From contig WBMV01005052.1 of the NCBI GenBank assembly GCA_013396655.1, positions 248,001-312,000 on the forward strand: a stretch of DNA of 64,000 nucleotides, written 5' to 3'. The notes under the pieces were generated by a model that ran no database searches, was not told the DNA's origin, and worked only from the letters and a program-made list of their open reading frames with translations. Source of the stretch: Campylorhamphus procurvoides. Taxonomy: Eukaryota > Chordata > Aves > Passeriformes > Dendrocolaptidae. Each line of letters begins with the position of its first letter. Within the stretch, counting starts at the first letter, position 1. Below, in pieces: positions 61,510 through 64,000 of this stretch. A program made the translations under genes and the position numbers.

Positions 61510-64000
61510 CCAGGGTGGGGTGGAAGGGGAGAAGTTCCCACTTTGAAGATAAGTCATTGTGCAGGCATCAGTTCTACATTCATCGTGCTAGAGAGGGAGT
61601 GTGGCAGGGAGCAGGACTGGGTGAATAGCATCATAGAGAGGGTGGCAGGGTCTCACACTTCATGGAGACAACTGTGTGTACCAGATTAGAGCTTCATGTG
61701 ACAAAAAGAAAAAAGTTCCAGGTAACGTTTAGCAGGGCTTGATCCTTTTGTAAAGCAGTTACTAATACTTATGTTTTGGATAAAGATCTTCCAGAAGGAT
61801 GTAAGTCCACCAGTTATTAAATACCTACCACCATATTAAGTGTCTACAATTACTTCTTTACATTGTGGAGCTACACAAAAGGGCAAGGTCCCGGGTAAAT
61901 ATGGCCTTAGCCATAGCCATATAACAGCTATGTTATATACTTCTAACATACTGAATTCCTCATTTTCATGCTAGGCCTACCTCTACATTAAATCTGGCTT
62001 GATGTTTACTGTGAGCATGAGATGAAGTGTTCATAAGGAGGATTATAAACTGTTATAAACTGCAGAATACCTTATAACTGACAAATTAGCTGTCCTCCAT
62101 AGTGCAGCATTACTGAAATTCACCAGTGAATTTTTTAACTGTCTTGCAATTAGAGGATTAGCTAGAATGAGGAACATGAGAATGTTAGCAATCAAGATGT
62201 CTGCCACTGCCAAACTAAAAATATTCAATTGCCTATGTTCTTCTGTATAAAGTAATATTGGTTGAGTCTGTGTCCACCAAAAAATGGGTGTCATGCCGTT
62301 CACTTCAAAGTGTGGTCTGGGCTCAGGTGTTTAGTAGGAACTGGATCAATTGTTTTACTTCTCAACAGACCACAGAAGACAGAGGTGTCTGATAGACAGA
62401 TTTGTTAAGACACACTAAACTAAAATGTTTTCATAGACAGGGTCGTTGACAGGCCCACAGGATCATCTGTGCAACCTCATTAAATCTGGAGAAGAAAAAG
62501 CTATCCTGTTTTGATTGCCTTTCTTGATAAATCAAAAAGTCAAAACTAAGAATCCCACCAAATCCAAACTAAAAAGCCTGAACTAACAGGTCAGTTGTAC
62601 ACAATACCCAGCTGAAATCAAATAAATAAATAGCAAACTTCCCAGATGTTTTTCAGTAATTAGAACAAATGCTAAACCTGTTTTAGATTGCTGACACACA
62701 CACATGTCCTGACACAACATAGGTAGTAAGTGAATAGTTCAGAAGAGTATGGCATGGAGAAGTTTGACCCTGCCACAAGTGCAGGGATGTAAATGTAGAG
62801 AGTACTGCTGACAGACTTTATAGAATAGGTGCCAGCACACTTGACTGACCGATGTTTGCTCATGACCTATGGTTACCAGACGTGCAATAACTGTCTCATG
62901 ATAACCTTCCATTTCCCCTTTTCAAACTGTAATTAAAGATAACTTTATTCTGAAGAGGTAGTCAACAGTATAGGACACAGACAGGTTTCTCTTCAAGGAT
63001 CAGCTAACCACAGGCTTATGCCAAGTGCCTTCTCCCTTTCACAAAAAAAAATACCTTGTTCGTTCCTAGCATAGGAATCTCTTCATATTATTCCTCCACT
63101 GCCACCTACAATGATATTTTCTCCTCTCTAACCCTTTCAGTCAGTGCCCTAAACCACTTCCATCACAGACCAAGGCCAAATATTGGAGCAAAAATAACTC
63201 TTTGGCAAAGCCTGTTTTTTTTTCACACAGGCACCGATGTCCCCTACCTCTCTTTCCAAACAGCATGTAAATGCATCTCAGGTACTGACTTAGCATTCAT
63301 TCAGTGCTGCTAACTGTTGGACAGGCCTGAATCTAAGGGCACCTTTCACTGACTTCTCTCTTTTGGTAACACTGTACCAAAATCTGAAAGTATGGAGTTT
63401 CGTTTCTTGCCTTAACTCCTTTGACTTCCATCACTAATAGGAACCAGATGACCTTCCCTTTTCATGGGTCTCTTACACTTTTTCAGTCAAATCTCTGTTG
63501 AAGTGTCTGAAAAGACTTATTTATAAGAACTAACTAGTATGTAGTGCCTAGTCTATAGATGCAAGCTAGTGCAGCCCCCCATGGCTTTGCAGGTTCTAAT
63601 CTAATAAAATTTTCATCATTTTGCAAGATTCACTCAAGACCTCAGCTTGAAGAAACTTTCCTCAATAGGTGGATATTCTTTTCCTTGTGGTTTGGAATGA
63701 AAGACAGTCAGCTCCATCCAGCCATGGTCATTCTTTTCATCTTCTCATCTGGATAGTTTTTACAGTTCAGGACAATTTTCTATACTTCAGTACTACAAAT
63801 GCACAAGTGCCTGAGGATTTCTCTCTCACAATTTTTTTCCTGTTCCATGAACATCATCTGTACCTGCGTACCCAGTAATGACACTGTGTTTCCATAGACA
63901 GAATACAAAGACATTCCAAAAAGCATAACTGAAAACACTGTAAAAAACTTTCCTGAGCAAAGCTGTAATTTATGTAAATGAAACTTAAGAAGCAATTTTC
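61510..64000. other. Unique AT-rich non-coding DNA to the window end
   Basis: The first bases are G-rich on the plus strand (three G runs at about 61513-61532, one short of a quadruplex rule). Beyond that only short open frames are present, the longest being 86 codons on the minus strand at 62043-62303, with no domain, repeat or RNA gene recognised. Confidence 0.6.

Noticed and set aside
62043..62303. 86-codon minus-strand frame with hydrophobic stretches suggesting a receptor fragment
   Set aside because: The hydrophobic residues come from AT-rich codons and no receptor motif is present in order.

Overview
The window looks like vertebrate nuclear DNA, most likely from a bird. The sequence is AT-rich and CpG-poor, is full of stops in all six frames, and has no operon-like gene packing. 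Its recognisable repeats are CR1 LINE fragments (five clear copies, about 4.2 kb in all), the dominant interspersed repeat of birds and also present in other sauropsids. One ERV-type solo LTR is present. No Alu-, B1/B2- or L1-like sequence was noticed. The species cannot be named from this sequence.

No intact protein-coding gene or convincing exon chain was found. The longest open frames (about 130-142 codons) are what 64 kb of AT-rich DNA can give by chance, and the longest lies inside the LTR. The window is best read as intergenic DNA or the inside of a very large intron.

Layout: 1-15728 is unique AT-rich DNA with simple repeats, a G-quadruplex motif (7238-7262) and a compact hairpin (10580-10641). 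From 15729 to 31884 is the repeat-rich part: CR1 on minus (15729-16305), CR1 on plus with a 136-bp insertion (18107-19027), a decayed minus-strand coding-like block of unknown origin (about 19020-19838), the longest CR1, on minus and keeping reverse-transcriptase motifs (27761-29548), and a short CR1 3' end on plus (31607-31884). A rearranged CR1 reverse-transcriptase fragment lies at 39538-40196. A 500-bp solo LTR lies at 52278-52777, with four CCAAT-type boxes, two perfect CArG boxes and a poly(A) signal. The rest is unique DNA with microsatellites and a few patches of higher GC or clustered motifs that may be regulatory.

Nothing seen amounts to a new multi-gene system. The items most worth checking are the regulatory content of the solo LTR, the decayed coding-like block beside a CR1, the insertion inside that CR1, and the GC-elevated islands at 30960-31400 and 61440-61530. 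All repeat boundaries are by eye and may be off by tens of bases.
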